A stretch of 64,000 bases of DNA from Amaurobius ferox (Eukaryota > Arthropoda > Arachnida > Araneae > Amaurobiidae): the NCBI GenBank assembly GCA_951213105.1, contig OX578153.1:54870020-54934019 (forward strand), read 5' to 3'. The position numbers were made by a program, and so were the translations under genes. This document shows, one piece after another, positions 18,510 to 28,597 of the stretch; positions within the stretch are counted from its first letter, which is position 1, and every line of letters begins with the position of its first letter. The notes under the pieces are model-generated. The model ran no database searches. It was not told where the DNA came from and saw only the letters and a program-made list of their open reading frames with translations.

Positions 18510-19198
18510 TAATATTAAAATCAGAAGGTCATGAGAGATCAGAGGAATTTACTGTAAATTTTATTACACCTCTTAAAATAAAAAAATTAGCTTTACACTC
18601 ATTCTCTATGGAAGTTTCCTGGTTTAATATAAGTAAGAATTATGGAAATAACATATTTAGATTGTATACATTAGGCACAGATATAACAATTACTATCTCA
18701 AATGGTAATTATACTATAAGAGGATTAAATGAGTATATGTTGAAAATATTCGGTGAGGATCCACCTGTCAAATTTGGTATTATTGAAGCAAGACAAAGAA
18801 TATCTATTAAACTGAAAAAAGATTGGGTAATTGATTTTACAAAAAGTAACTTTCATAAAATTATAGGCTTTTTAAAACTGACATATGGAAGTTATGATGA
18901 AGAAATAGAGATTGAAGGTGAACATATTGCTGATATATCTAATGGAAATGATAATATTTATATTCACTGTGATGTTGTAAAAGGATCTTTAATAAATCAA
19001 TATAATTCAGAAGTTATATATTCTTTCACTAATAAAAACCCTCCAGGTAGTATAATTTCAAAAGAATTTAATAATTGGATATATTTTCCTGTTAAAGTGG
19101 ATCCTGTTGAAAGAATAAAAATGAGGATTACTAATCAAAAAGGTGAATTAATAGATTTAAATAAAGGAGCTGTAGAATTTAATTTTATTTCTTCTTAA
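18506..19198 (+). CDS. Penton-like minor capsid protein, single jelly roll (230 aa)
   Basis: The beta-rich protein starts with the typical Polinton penton order: 'EFTVNFITPLKIKKLALHSFSMEVSWFNIS', then a 'TITISNGNYTIRGLNEYM' segment, and later 'HIADISNGNDNIYIHCDVVKG'. Its length agrees with single-jelly-roll vertex proteins. It starts in a 4-base overlap with the protease gene (ATGA), suggesting coupled expression. It would occupy capsid five-fold vertices; this role is from the family. Confidence 0.85.
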   Translation: MIILKSEGHERSEEFTVNFITPLKIKKLALHSFSMEVSWFNISKNYGNNIFRLYTLGTDITITISNGNYTIRGLNEYMLKIFGEDPPVKFGIIEARQRISIKLKKDWVIDFTKSNFHKIIGFLKLTYGSYDEEIEIEGEHIADISNGNDNIYIHCDVVKGSLINQYNSEVIYSFTNKNPPGSIISKEFNNWIYFPVKVDPVERIKMRITNQKGELIDLNKGAVEFNFISS

Positions 19199-19202
19199 AT
19201 AA

Positions 19203-19322
19203 ATGAGAAAAAGTAAAAAAATAAAAGGATTTTTAAAGGTTTTATTGAAACCTAAGAATATATTAAATGTAATATTTTCTATGAAAAAGAAAGGAGGTGG
19301 TTTAAAAATTCTTCCTAAATAA
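19203..19322 (+). CDS. 39-aa basic peptide between the capsid genes
   Basis: ATG at 19203, TAA at 19320-19322 directly abutting the ATG of the major capsid gene. Fourteen of 39 residues are Lys or Arg, with a hydrophobic centre (FLKVLLKPKNILNVIF) and a GGG segment. The size and charge resemble small DNA-condensing virion peptides such as adenovirus mu, but this is analogy only. The gene is supported by its position and stop-start spacing (TAAATAAATG before, TAAATG after), identical to true genes in the block. Confidence 0.6.
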   Translation: MRKSKKIKGFLKVLLKPKNILNVIFSMKKKGGGLKILPK

Positions 19323-20642
19323 ATGATTTATGATTTAAGTGATACTCGTTATTATTATAATGATCACATTAAAAGTTATGAATTAAGAGAAATTCATCCA
19401 AAAGAACATAGTTCAGATGAGAATGCTACCTATGTTTTTCATATTAATGATACTAAAGCAAAAATTTTATATTCTAGAGGATATCTTGAACTAAAATTAA
19501 AAATTACAAAAAATGATAAATCATCCATTGGAAACGATAATGTGAGTCTGGTAAATGGTGGAGGTTTTATCAAAACTTTAAAAGTACATATAGGAGATAC
19601 CGAAATTGAATCAAATACACAGTCAAATTTTTCAATCATGAATCATGTTTTAAGATTAATTCATTATACTCCTGATTATGTAACATCACAAGCTCAAAAT
19701 GAATTTTTTTATCTAGATACATCTGATTCAGCTGACCGTAATGAGTTCAAATATGATGGTACTTTAGAAGATACTACTAAAATAACTGAATTTTTTAATA
19801 ATTTGAAAATTAATAAAGATTATAATGAAGGATTCGTAAAGAGATGGGAACTAACGAAAGATAGCAATGTCATTAAAATATGGACACCTTTAAAAGATAT
19901 AATCGATTTCTTTAGAGAATATGAAAATATAATTTCAGGTTTTGAAGTGAAAATAGAAATTCAAAGAAATGAAAATAAAACTATGATATATACTAATATA
20001 AGAAACGAAAATTATAAGGTAGTAGTTGAAGGTTTAACCTTGCATTTACCTTATATAGAATTAAAAAATTCTGCAGAAAGCTTGTTTCTGGAATCATATC
20101 TATCTGATAAAGATATAGAGGTAAATTGGGATCGACATAGATTTAAGATGGTAGGCCCTTATAGAAGCAACAGCGGATCTGTGACAGCAACAACAGCGTC
20201 AGATGAAGTTTTAAGTGTCTATGTTATTCCTCAATATGTTGAAAGAGATAATAATTATGAAAAAAATAATATGATATTTGATCATATAGATATAGCAGAA
20301 TGCTGGTTGATGATTAATAATAAACAAGTTCCTCTTATGCGTTATAAAACAAATTTTGCCAATAAAGATTATGGTAGAGTGTATGAAGCTCTTTTACATG
20401 AAGGATTATACGATAATAATACAGATACAGGACCTTTGATAAATAAGGAGAATTTTGGTAAACTGTATCCTATTTTTCCTTTTGACTCATCAAATCATGA
20501 AAACTATACCGATTTAAATAATTTAGATATTGAATTTAATTGGATAACGAATAGTCAAAAGGAATATAAGTTTTATTTTATTTTTAAAGAAAGAAAGAGA
20601 TGTTTTATAAATTTAACAATGGTTAAGAGTTTAAAATCTTAA
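19323..20642 (+). CDS. Major capsid (hexon-like) double jelly-roll protein (439 aa)
   Basis: Beta-rich and long enough for a double jelly roll. N-terminal 'ELREIHPKEHSS..NATYVFHIND', a middle 'WTPLKDIIDFFREYENIISGFEVKIEIQRN' (a helix then strand, typical of the inter-barrel region), and a C-terminal 'IDIAECWLMINNKQVPLMRY...YGRVYEALLHEGLY' followed by a 'PIFPFDSSNH' segment. These match the Polinton major capsid layout. Slightly shorter than the 500-600 residues of many relatives. The frame is intact. Confidence 0.85.
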   Translation: MIYDLSDTRYYYNDHIKSYELREIHPKEHSSDENATYVFHINDTKAKILYSRGYLELKLKITKNDKSSIGNDNVSLVNGGGFIKTLKVHIGDTEIESNTQSNFSIMNHVLRLIHYTPDYVTSQAQNEFFYLDTSDSADRNEFKYDGTLEDTTKITEFFNNLKINKDYNEGFVKRWELTKDSNVIKIWTPLKDIIDFFREYENIISGFEVKIEIQRNENKTMIYTNIRNENYKVVVEGLTLHLPYIELKNSAESLFLESYLSDKDIEVNWDRHRFKMVGPYRSNSGSVTATTASDEVLSVYVIPQYVERDNNYEKNNMIFDHIDIAECWLMINNKQVPLMRYKTNFANKDYGRVYEALLHEGLYDNNTDTGPLINKENFGKLYPIFPFDSSNHENYTDLNNLDIEFNWITNSQKEYKFYFIFKERKRCFINLTMVKSLKS

Positions 20643-20652
20643 AATTAAATAA

Positions 20653-21513
20653 ATGAGTGCTTATTATCCACCTTATGATGATCGAATGAAAGAAGGACCT
20701 ATTGGACCTCCAGGTATAGGTTTTAAATTAATGAATGATGGAAATTATGATATGGAAAATAGAATTTTAAAAAATTGTGAAAATCCTATAGATGATTTAG
20801 ATTTAACCACTAAAAGTTTTGTTTTGAATAAAATAGAGAATAATCATTTTGAATTGAGAGATCATATAGAAACTAAATATGATGAGAGTTTTTTATCCTT
20901 TACTGTAGAAACAGGCAAGAGAATAAAAGAATTAGATGAAACAACTTTACATTCTTCAGAAGGAAAAGCTTTTGATGCAAAAGGTAAAAGAATAGGAAAT
21001 GTTGCAAATCCTAAAGATGAAAAAAATGTTGTGAATAAAAGATATTTTGAAAAAAATTCGTTAATATTACAGAATGATAAATTTGATGCAAAAAATAAAA
21101 TAATTACGAATGTTTCTGAACCTGAAAATGATAACTATGTTGTCAATAAAATATATTTAGACAATAGAGATATCTGGATTACCGTAGATGATCTTATTTT
21201 TATAGATGAAAAATTTACAAAAGTAAATTTCAATATGATGAGTTCTAAATTACTGAATCCAGAGATGCGATTAACTACAGATATGTATATGAAAATATCT
21301 ATATATATAGCTATATATGTAGAAAAAATATATATATATGATAAAAGTTCACTGATATCTCTAGAAATCAATGGTAAGGAAATTTTAAATGCTAATACAA
21401 ATACAGTAACATGTTTTGCTTACGGTAAACGTGATAATATCATCACATTCTGGATAAAATCTGATGGTAACGCTTTAAAACCTTATATGCATATTGAAAA
21501 AATTTCTTTCTAA
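20653..21513 (+). CDS. Collagen/fibre-like virion protein (286 aa)
   Basis: Residues 15-23 are a short collagen-like GPIGPPGIG. Three copies of a 'D..NK.I.NV..P....D.VNK.Y.' module follow (about 31-58, 107-133, 144-170), separated by a helical segment (about 60-100). A beta-rich C-terminal domain from about 172 could be a globular head. The module is the kind found in trimeric phage and viral fibres, so a spike attached to the penton is likely. The location directly after the capsid gene supports this. The sequence is a structural inference; no binding partner can be named. Confidence 0.75.
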   Translation: MSAYYPPYDDRMKEGPIGPPGIGFKLMNDGNYDMENRILKNCENPIDDLDLTTKSFVLNKIENNHFELRDHIETKYDESFLSFTVETGKRIKELDETTLHSSEGKAFDAKGKRIGNVANPKDEKNVVNKRYFEKNSLILQNDKFDAKNKIITNVSEPENDNYVVNKIYLDNRDIWITVDDLIFIDEKFTKVNFNMMSSKLLNPEMRLTTDMYMKISIYIAIYVEKIYIYDKSSLISLEINGKEILNANTNTVTCFAYGKRDNIITFWIKSDGNALKPYMHIEKISF

Positions 21514-21516
21514 TAA

Positions 21517-22161
21517 ATGGATATTGATTGGAATGAATTTTCCAGAAAAAATTTATCTGAAGATGTAATTAGAAATCTTATTAGTCATGTAAATTGGGAT
21601 TTAGTTTTACAATATTCAACACTGTCTGAATCTTTTATTGAAGAATTTGCTCAACCTGATGATTGGCCTAAAATTTCTAGATATCAAAAATTATCAGAAG
21701 ATTTTATTGAAAAATGTAAAGATAAAGTAGATTGGGTAAACATATCTCAATATCAAACTTTAAGTAACGAATTTATCATAAAATTTTCTGATAATTTAGA
21801 TTTATATAAAGTGTCAATGTTTCAAAATCTTACAGAAGATACTATGAGAGTATTAAAAGATGATTTAAATTGGTTGTATATAACTAGATTTCAAACATTT
21901 AGTGAAAATTTTATAGAAGAATTTATGCATAAATTAGATTTTTGTTATTTGATTAAATATAAATTTGAGCTATTACCTGATCACTTTTTTAATGTTTATT
22001 GGAAAAAAGTACAAGCTATACAGATGAGTGAATTAAATAAAAAGTTTGGTCATCATGAAATAGAACCTTACCAAGAGAAAATTTTTGAAGAGATATATGA
22101 AGTTAAATCAGTCTTGAGAGAGAGTGTTTATCTTTTGAGACAATTAACTAATGATAAATAA
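21517..22161 (+). CDS. 23-residue repeat protein, W..IS.YQ.LSE.FIE type (214 aa)
   Basis: About six tandem 23-residue repeats fill residues 1-145, consensus W-x-x-I-S-x-Y-Q-x-L-S-E-x-F-I-E-x-F-x-D-K-V-D. A helical C-terminal region follows (about 160-214). Similar repeat arrays occur in large DNA viruses and bacteria. The repeats are probably alpha-solenoid and would bind a protein partner. It is four bases after the fibre gene and ahead of the LRR gene, so it belongs to the cargo end of the plus block. Not a core Polinton gene. Confidence 0.75.
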   Translation: MDIDWNEFSRKNLSEDVIRNLISHVNWDLVLQYSTLSESFIEEFAQPDDWPKISRYQKLSEDFIEKCKDKVDWVNISQYQTLSNEFIIKFSDNLDLYKVSMFQNLTEDTMRVLKDDLNWLYITRFQTFSENFIEEFMHKLDFCYLIKYKFELLPDHFFNVYWKKVQAIQMSELNKKFGHHEIEPYQEKIFEEIYEVKSVLRESVYLLRQLTNDK

Positions 22162-22188
22162 ATATTTAATAAAAATGTTTCTATATAA

Positions 22189-22979
22189 ATGGATGTTGTA
22201 TATAATAATGGTATGGAAAAAAAACTATCTCTTTCTTAAATATAGAGAATCCTACTGAAGTGAAATCTATTTTTATATTATATTATGATACATCTCTTGA
22301 AGGAATAGAAAATTTAACTAATTTAAAAGAATTATATTGTGAGGGATATACATTAACATCTCTTGATGAAATAAAAAAATTAATAAATTTAGAAACATTA
22401 GATTGTAAAAATAATAGATTAAAATCTATTGATGGAATAGAAAATTTAACGAATTTAAAAGTATTAAAATGTAGAGGTAATAAATTAACATCTCTTGAAG
22501 AAATAAAAAATTTAACGAATTTAGAAACATTAAATTGTAATAAAAATAAATTAACATCTCTTGAAGGTATAGAAAATTTAACGAATTTAAAAGTATTAGA
22601 TTGTGAGGGAAATAAATTAAATTCTCTTGAAGGAATAGAAAATTTAACTAATTTAAAAGAATTAAATTGTAATGATAATAGATTAACTTCACTTGAAGGA
22701 ATAGAAAACTTAACTAATTTAGAAATACTATCTTGTAGTGAAAACGATATTACATCTCTTAAAGGAATAAAAACTAATTTAAAAGAATTATATTGTACAG
22801 ATAATAGATTAACTTCACTTGAAGGAATAGAAAACTTAACTAATTTAGAAATACTATCTTGTAGTGAAAACGATATTACATCTCTTAAAGGTATAAAAAA
22901 TTTAACTAATTTAAAAAAATTATATTGTAGAGAAAACGATATTACATCTCTAACTGAATTAATATATTTGAATAAATAA
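22189..22979 (+). CDS. Leucine-rich repeat protein, frameshifted near its start
   Basis: From 22260 onward the frame has ten LRR units of 22 residues (one of 20), consensus L-E-G-I-E-N-L-T-N-L-K-x-L-x-C-x-x-N-x-L-T-S. This internalin/BspA-like pattern is common in bacteria and giant viruses. A 126-bp segment (from 22680) is repeated almost exactly from 22806, a recent duplication. The expected ATG at 22189, within the shared start motif, is in another frame; the frames meet at an 8-A run (22216-22223) and need a -1 shift. No signal peptide or anchor is seen. The product probably binds host proteins; this is inference. Confidence 0.8.
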
Positions 22980-23120
22980 AATACGGTATGATGAAGATAA
23001 AATACCCATGATGTTAAAAAGATTTAGAAATAATGTAGGATTTCCAGTCTTAAAAACACGTCCGTAATTTACGGACGCGTTTCAAAGTAGATATATATAT
23101 TCTGATATGATTGGTGGCAA
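22980..23120. other. Unique spacer with palindrome before the right TIR
   Basis: No gene. It holds the perfect palindrome CGTCCGTAA-T-TTACGGACG at 23059-23077; a related imperfect form is in the left TIR near 7394. Confidence 0.5.
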
Positions 23121-24078
23121 ATATGAGAGAGTTATTTTTTCTATGATTTTCTAACCAATCATGTTAAATCACTTTATTTTCTGACTTTTTTTTATTTTGT
23201 CTTTAATTATGTTGAAATTTATTTTTTTCAGGACCCATGTTTTAAAAAATCTTTAGATCAAACTTTTATGGGGGGACCAATGGTCCCCCCATTTATTTTA
23301 AAGGATAGTCACGCATTTATTTAATTTCACCGTTATTTACCTATGTTTGAGGGAGCCCCAAAATGAAAGCGGCCTATCTTTGATCATTTTCACGCATTAA
23401 TGTAAAAAAGGCCTGCTCATGTTTTTAATATGAACCTTTTTTTTTTATATATATAAAAAAGATAAAATTAAGTTTTTAGTATTAAAAATATAAGGATTTT
23501 TTTGACGCCATTTAAAATGGCATTTTTAATATCTTCAAATTTATAGTATATCTCTTTTTTCACGCATTTATCTAAAAAAAAGTTAAAATTTGGTCTAAAT
23601 GTAAAAAAGGCCTGCTATAAAATCATGTTTTTAATATTAAGATAAAAATAAGCTATAAAATATAGTTTTTAGTGTATAAAGTACATGTGCGCTCGTAAGT
23701 AGAGGATAGTCACGCATTTATTTAATCCTTTCACCGTTATTTACCTATGTATAAGGTAGCGCCAAAATGGAGCGGCCTATCTTTGATCTCTATTTATCTA
23801 AAAAAGGTCCGTAATTTATGGACGCGTTTCGATATATTTTGAGTCACTTTGTAATCCTATTTTAGGATCTCTTTTTTTTTTTTTCATGCATTTATCTAAA
23901 AAAAAGTTAAAATTTGGTCTAAATGTAAAAACGGCCTTATTTAGATATAAAATCATGTTTTTAATGTTAAAATGGATCGATACCTTTTTTTTATATAAAA
24001 AAGATAAAAATAAGCTATAAAATTAAGTTTTTAGTATTAAAAATATAGGTGTGCTCATACGTACATATATATACTACT
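23121..24078 (-). repeat. Polinton right terminal inverted repeat
   Basis: Reverse complement of 7143-8094, about 957 bp with few substitutions and small indels. It contains the G6/C6 hairpin at 23270-23290. Its end (tactact at 24072-24078) is complementary to the left terminus. Confidence 0.93.
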
Positions 24079-24084
24079 GATATC
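24079..24084. repeat. 6-bp Polinton target site duplication, right
   Basis: GATATC, identical to 7137-7142; two codons of the Jockey ORF2. Confidence 0.9.
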
Positions 24085-26769
24085 CCTCACCGATCGTGCA
24101 GGTAACGACCGGGGGCGCTTACGCGTCGCCGGCGCACCCCCCCGATAGTGGGGGACACTGTCCAACGTAGGGTTGTTTACGCTTCTCAGACCTCCGTGAA
24201 ATTTGAGAGAAAGTGTTTTGACACGTTCCAAAAAAGGCCTAATTCTGAGGTCTCTGTGCAGGACTTCTAGCTGAACGTAGTTCGGCAGATTAGCAAACAT
24301 GCGCAGTGCGTTATTCTGGATGACTTGAAGCTTCCTAAGGTGAGTCTCCGCTGCGGTGCCCCAAACAGGGACTCCGTACGTCATTATGGGACGTATGCAG
24401 GACTTGTATAGCAATAACTTATTGTGCATGGATAGGCGGCTATTCCTAGCCAAAAGGGGACGAAGCTGGGCAAGTGAAGACTTCACTTTCTTACTAATTT
24501 CAGAAATGTGAAGTTTCCACGTAAGTTTAGAATCAAGGTACACACCAAGGTACTTGTAATTATCTTGCCAGGGAATGGGCTGGTTATTGAGAATAAGATT
24601 AGTGGAAGGGGTTTGCCGGGGGGGGGGAAGGTGACAGCAGCACACTTACTTACATTTACCTTGATTCGCCATTTGGTCAGCCATTGCGTCAGGTCATTCA
24701 GGTAACTTTGCCGAGTTTCGTGCACGACTTGTGTCTGTTTGTGATGTGTGAACAGGGCTGTGTCATCGGCATAGAGGCCAAGAGTGACACCGGGGGACTT
24801 CGGAAGATCATTAATGTAAAGGTTGAACAGTTTGGGCCCAACAAGAGAACCTTGCGGGATCCCTCTGAGAACAATCCTAAGAGAGGAAAGTGCGTCGGAA
24901 ACACGAACGGCAAAACTTCGACCAGTCAGATAAGAGTGCAAGAGATGGATTAGATTTGGAGGAAAAGAGCGTTTGATAAGTTTAAACAGGAGACCATGAA
25001 TCCACACCTTATCAAACGCCTTTTGGAGATCAAGAAAAACTATGGAGGAGCTTTCGCGCTTGCTACGCGCCTCATGGACGAGCTCCACGACCCGCAGCAA
25101 CTGGTGCTGAGTGGAATGCTTCTTCCTGAACCCATATTGTTCAGGAATGACAATTTTCCTCAGGTAGCAGAACTCGTCCAGGCGACGCAGTATAACAAAC
25201 TCGAAGAGCTTCGAGAGACCAGAGAGGAGAGAGATTGGACGGTAGTTGACCGGGAGAGAGGGGTCAAGACCTGGCTTGGGGAGGGGGGCAACAATGGCCA
25301 CCTTCCAAGCCCCAGGAAAGTAATTATGCCGGAGGAGGAGGTTAAAGAGCTTGACGATGTAGTTTTACAGTAAAGAAGGCAAGTTCTTCAGCATCGTCGA
25401 AGTGATACGATCCTTCCCAGGAGCTTTGTTCTTCTTAAGTTTTTGAATACGGGGCTCCAGTTCGTCGAAGGTGACATCTGTCAGTGTGTAAGGAATAGCT
25501 GTTGTGATGAACTGTTCAACCTTGGCGTCCACGATCGCAACCGTTCTAGGATCGATTACGTCGTGGTGTGGTTCAAACTGACTTCTAAGACTGTCTGCAA
25601 GCAGCTCAGCATTTTGTGTGTGAGAGGTTGCCCTGGAGTTGGGACCTACAAGGGTCGGAATGTGTGTTTTGTGCCTACGATAGCGTGAGGTTGCCCTCCA
25701 AATGGTGTTGTCATCAGTCGTTAGGGACTCAACATACGTGTTCCATCGTGCACTGGTGTAGGCTTTGATCCTAGATCTCACCTGAGATCTGGCAAAGTTA
25801 AGATCTGTCTTGATGACAGGTTCCCTGCTGGCCTGCCAGTCTCTACGCAGAAGGTTGCGGACTTTGATCATCTCCCTGATGTCCTGAGGCAGTTTAAGAT
25901 GATCCACCCTGTTGCTCTTGGGCCGAGAGGATGCAGAGTAGGCATCTCGGATCATTTTCTCAAGATTTCCCACCTCTGCATCCAGTTGGTCCACAGTATT
26001 GGCAACGGGGGGGAGGGGAAGCTCCTCGGCGAGGAGATCTTTGAATTTCTTCCAATTCGTGTGCAGTTTAGCAGGCTTGCTCAGACAGTACCTGTCCATT
26101 TCCAACGTATAGATGACGGGGAGATGATCTGAAGGAAGTTCGTTGAAGGCCTCCATGTAATAGGTATAAGGTATGTTGCTGGTGACCGCAAAGTCAAGCA
26201 CGTTATCACAGTGGGTGGGATCACCCGGGGCAACAATCTCCAGGTTCTTCTCATCGGCCCAGCGTTTAAGCCGGAGACCGCGAGAGTTGGCGTGAGGGCA
26301 GTTCCAGGCAGGGTGCTTGGCATTGAAGTCACCAGCGACTATTACATGGGGCGAGATCTTGAAGAGAGACTGCAGGTCAGAGATGACAGAGTTGACTGTA
26401 GCTTTCGGTGGAAAATACCCCGACACAATGGTGATCACAGGATTATTAGGTAGGGCGAGTTGAACGATGGAAGCCTCTCCCTCCACCATGGGGGGAGGGG
26501 GGAGGCGCGTGTGCGGAATGCCGCACCGAACGTAGATTGCTGTGCCACCTGCGGGGTGATTGCTAATTAGAGGCCTGTCGTCATTGTATAAGTCATAGTT
26601 AGCAATCTTGCAAGATTTCCCTGGACTAAAGTGGGTCTCCTGGACCAAGAACAAATCTAAGTTATATGCTATACAGAAGTCCCTAGCTTCACTGATTTTA
26701 CCTCTAAGTCCATTGGCATTTCAGATGCTAGTGGTAAGATCCTTCAAGTTCCTAGCAAAAAAAACCCAT
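24079..26769 (-). pseudogene. Jockey ORF2: endonuclease and reverse transcriptase, broken
   Basis: A candidate ATG is at 26767-26769. The AP-endonuclease domain (26720-25900) shows 'NANGLRGKISEA', 'LVQETHF', 'VIVAGDFNAKHPAW' and 'LPSDHLPV'. The reverse transcriptase has 'NYRPISLLSGLSKLFE', 'FLDLQKAFDKVW', 'GIPQGSLVGPKLF' and an intact YADD (in GLYADDTALF), then 'YKYLGVYLDSKLTW'. Lesions: an 8-T run just after the start, TGA at 26721-26723 in place of the conserved Trp of the 'WNANGL' motif, TAA at 25365-25367, a frameshift at the 10-G run 24618-24627, and the Polinton insertion near the C-terminus. The protein would nick target DNA and copy the RNA at the nick. Confidence 0.92.
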
Positions 26770-26783
26770 GGCCAGGGGGGGGG

Positions 26784-28597
26784 CTAAGGTTGGCTTACGA
26801 GAGCGAAGACGCTCTCGTAAATAATATTGACTTTATCTATTTCGATAGGAGCAGACCGAAGGGCAGGTAGGGCATTCTTAAATGCCCTGCTAGTGACATC
26901 CATTCCGAATCTGTCTTCGAAACGGAAGAGATAATTTAAAAAGTCATCAGAGTCAGCATAATTAGTGTGTGCTCCTTTAGGTGCTGGTAATTTGGAGTTG
27001 ACATTATCAGTCTTTTTGGGCGCCTCACTGCGTCCGGCTGTAGCGTTAGCGTAGGAGCGAAGCGGGTTGACAAGCTTTCGTGAGGAGGTAGAATTCAAGG
27101 GGGGGTTTGAATTTAGGGAACTTAGGGCATTTACGGTAGGAGGCGGGATGCTCTCCTCCACAGTTTACACATTTGCAGGGGGCTTCGAATGGCTTTGGAC
27201 AGTCCTTGGTCAAATGAGGTTGCGCACATTTCACGCAGTTGGGAGGGAGATGACAGCCGTTGCTCGTGTGGAAGTAGGATTGGCAACGGAAACACTGGAC
27301 GACTTGCCTGGGTCCTCTGTACTTTTCAATTTGGATAATAATATTAAACAGGCTGGTTAAAGAATAGATTTTTTCGTTAACAGGATTTTTAGCGATCTGC
27401 ACGTAGAATAACGGCATATTGATCCTGTTGGACTTGGGGCCCCTTGCCAACTGAGTGACACTAATTGGTCTGAACCCCAAGCACTCCAACTCGTGGGATA
27501 TATCCGTTACGTCCGTGCAGATCGGGAGGCCGCGGATAACTATTTTAAGGGGTTTCTGGTCGTCCAGTAGGTAAGACTTGAATTCTACCTTCTTTTCTAT
27601 TAAGAACCTTTGAACAGCTATGTACTCATCACGTGTGCTAACATGCACTTTTAAAAAATCACCAGCATTGGTTAATTTACTTGTAAGATTTTCAGCAATT
27701 TTGGTTAAGTCAGAGAGCAGCTGAGACCAATTTGTGGTCACGGCGACGAAGAAGGGGGGGGGGGACGGCGTTCCTTTTTAGGAGCGTCAGTAACATCATT
27801 TACATTTGAGTTATCAGGCGCCGGAATGTCCGGGTCTGGGAGAGAATCAATTTGAGGGGGGTGTTATTAGAGAGCAGAGCAGATTTTCTGCTGGCAGTGT
27901 GCCGCTTAGGCGGCTGCTGAAAACCCTCATCATCAACACCACGTGGGTGCTTTTTGGAGCTACTAGGCACATTGTAAACCTCATCAGAAATATTTACATT
28001 ACTAGAATTAACATTGCTTGAATTAACATTGCTATACACATTAGAATTAACATTGCTAGACACATTAGAATTAACATTGCTAGACACATTAAAATTAACA
28101 TTGCTAGACACATTAGAATTGACGTTACTGGAAATAACATTGCTGGTATCCGTAAGAGACTGAATGGCAGAGAAGGGGATAGAAGGGACAGAGTAACTGC
28201 CGGCGGGGGACCTCCGGTAGGTCTCACCGTAAGCAGGAAGGTTGAATTGCTGAACAAGTCCATTTAAAAGTCCTTCCGAGTGGGCCAGGCTGCCCAGAAT
28301 TTCATCCTTTCCTTGGGTGTTGGGAAGCAGTCTGAGGCTGTAGTTCAGTTTCTTTATCAGCTTCCTGAGGCTGTCAGCAGCAGTCCTTGGGTCGTTAAGA
28401 AATTCAGTTAGCGTATCATCTATTTCAGTTGTAGTAATATCCATATTTGTAGTAGAAATATCCTTATTTGCAGTAGAAATATCCATGTTCGCAGCAGAAA
28501 TATCCATCTTCACAGTAGTAATGTCACCACGCGGTGTGCCGACCACATGGGGATCGACCGGGTCAGGCTTAGTCTCACGCCGCGGCTGCGACGCCAT
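26784..28597 (-). pseudogene. Jockey ORF1: Gag-like protein with CCHC zinc knuckles, frameshifted
   Basis: The likely start is MASQPRRE at 28597 rather than the hydrophobic leader that can be read from 28711. Three frames follow: 28597-27800 (low complexity, with 'NVSSNVNSNV' repeats and 7-residue 'MDISTAN' repeats), 27741-27046 (PRE_C2HC domain 'PLKIVIRGLPICTDVTDI', then three zinc knuckles CFRC, CVKC and CVNC), and 27161-26784 (C-terminal). The frame changes coincide with G runs near 27755-27766 and 27100-27106. The product would bind the element's RNA and form the retrotransposition particle. The zinc-knuckle array identifies the Jockey-like clade. Confidence 0.88.

Larger units (their letters stand above)
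7143..24078. mobile_element. Polinton/Maverick element, 16.9 kb
   Basis: The element starts with 5'-AGTAGTATAT and ends with the complementary 3' terminus, consistent with the AG...CT ends known for Polintons. It has terminal inverted repeats of about 955 bp and a 6-bp duplication. It carries the full Polinton set: family B polymerase, retroviral-type integrase, FtsK/HerA-like ATPase, adenain-type protease, and two capsid proteins, plus PLA2-like, fibre-like and repeat-protein cargo. Genes are very compact and usually separated by 0-10 bases. Codon use is extremely AT-rich compared with the host retrotransposon around it. Five genes contain one interruption each, so present activity is uncertain. 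Confidence 0.97.

Noticed and set aside
22260..22262. GTG as the LRR gene start
   Set aside because: The open frame continues upstream to about 22209, and the motif-associated ATG at 22189 fits with one shift; a GTG start would be unusual in a eukaryotic element.
24684..26453. Plus-strand frames of 65-125 codons across the Jockey ORF2
   Set aside because: Antisense shadows of the endonuclease and reverse transcriptase.
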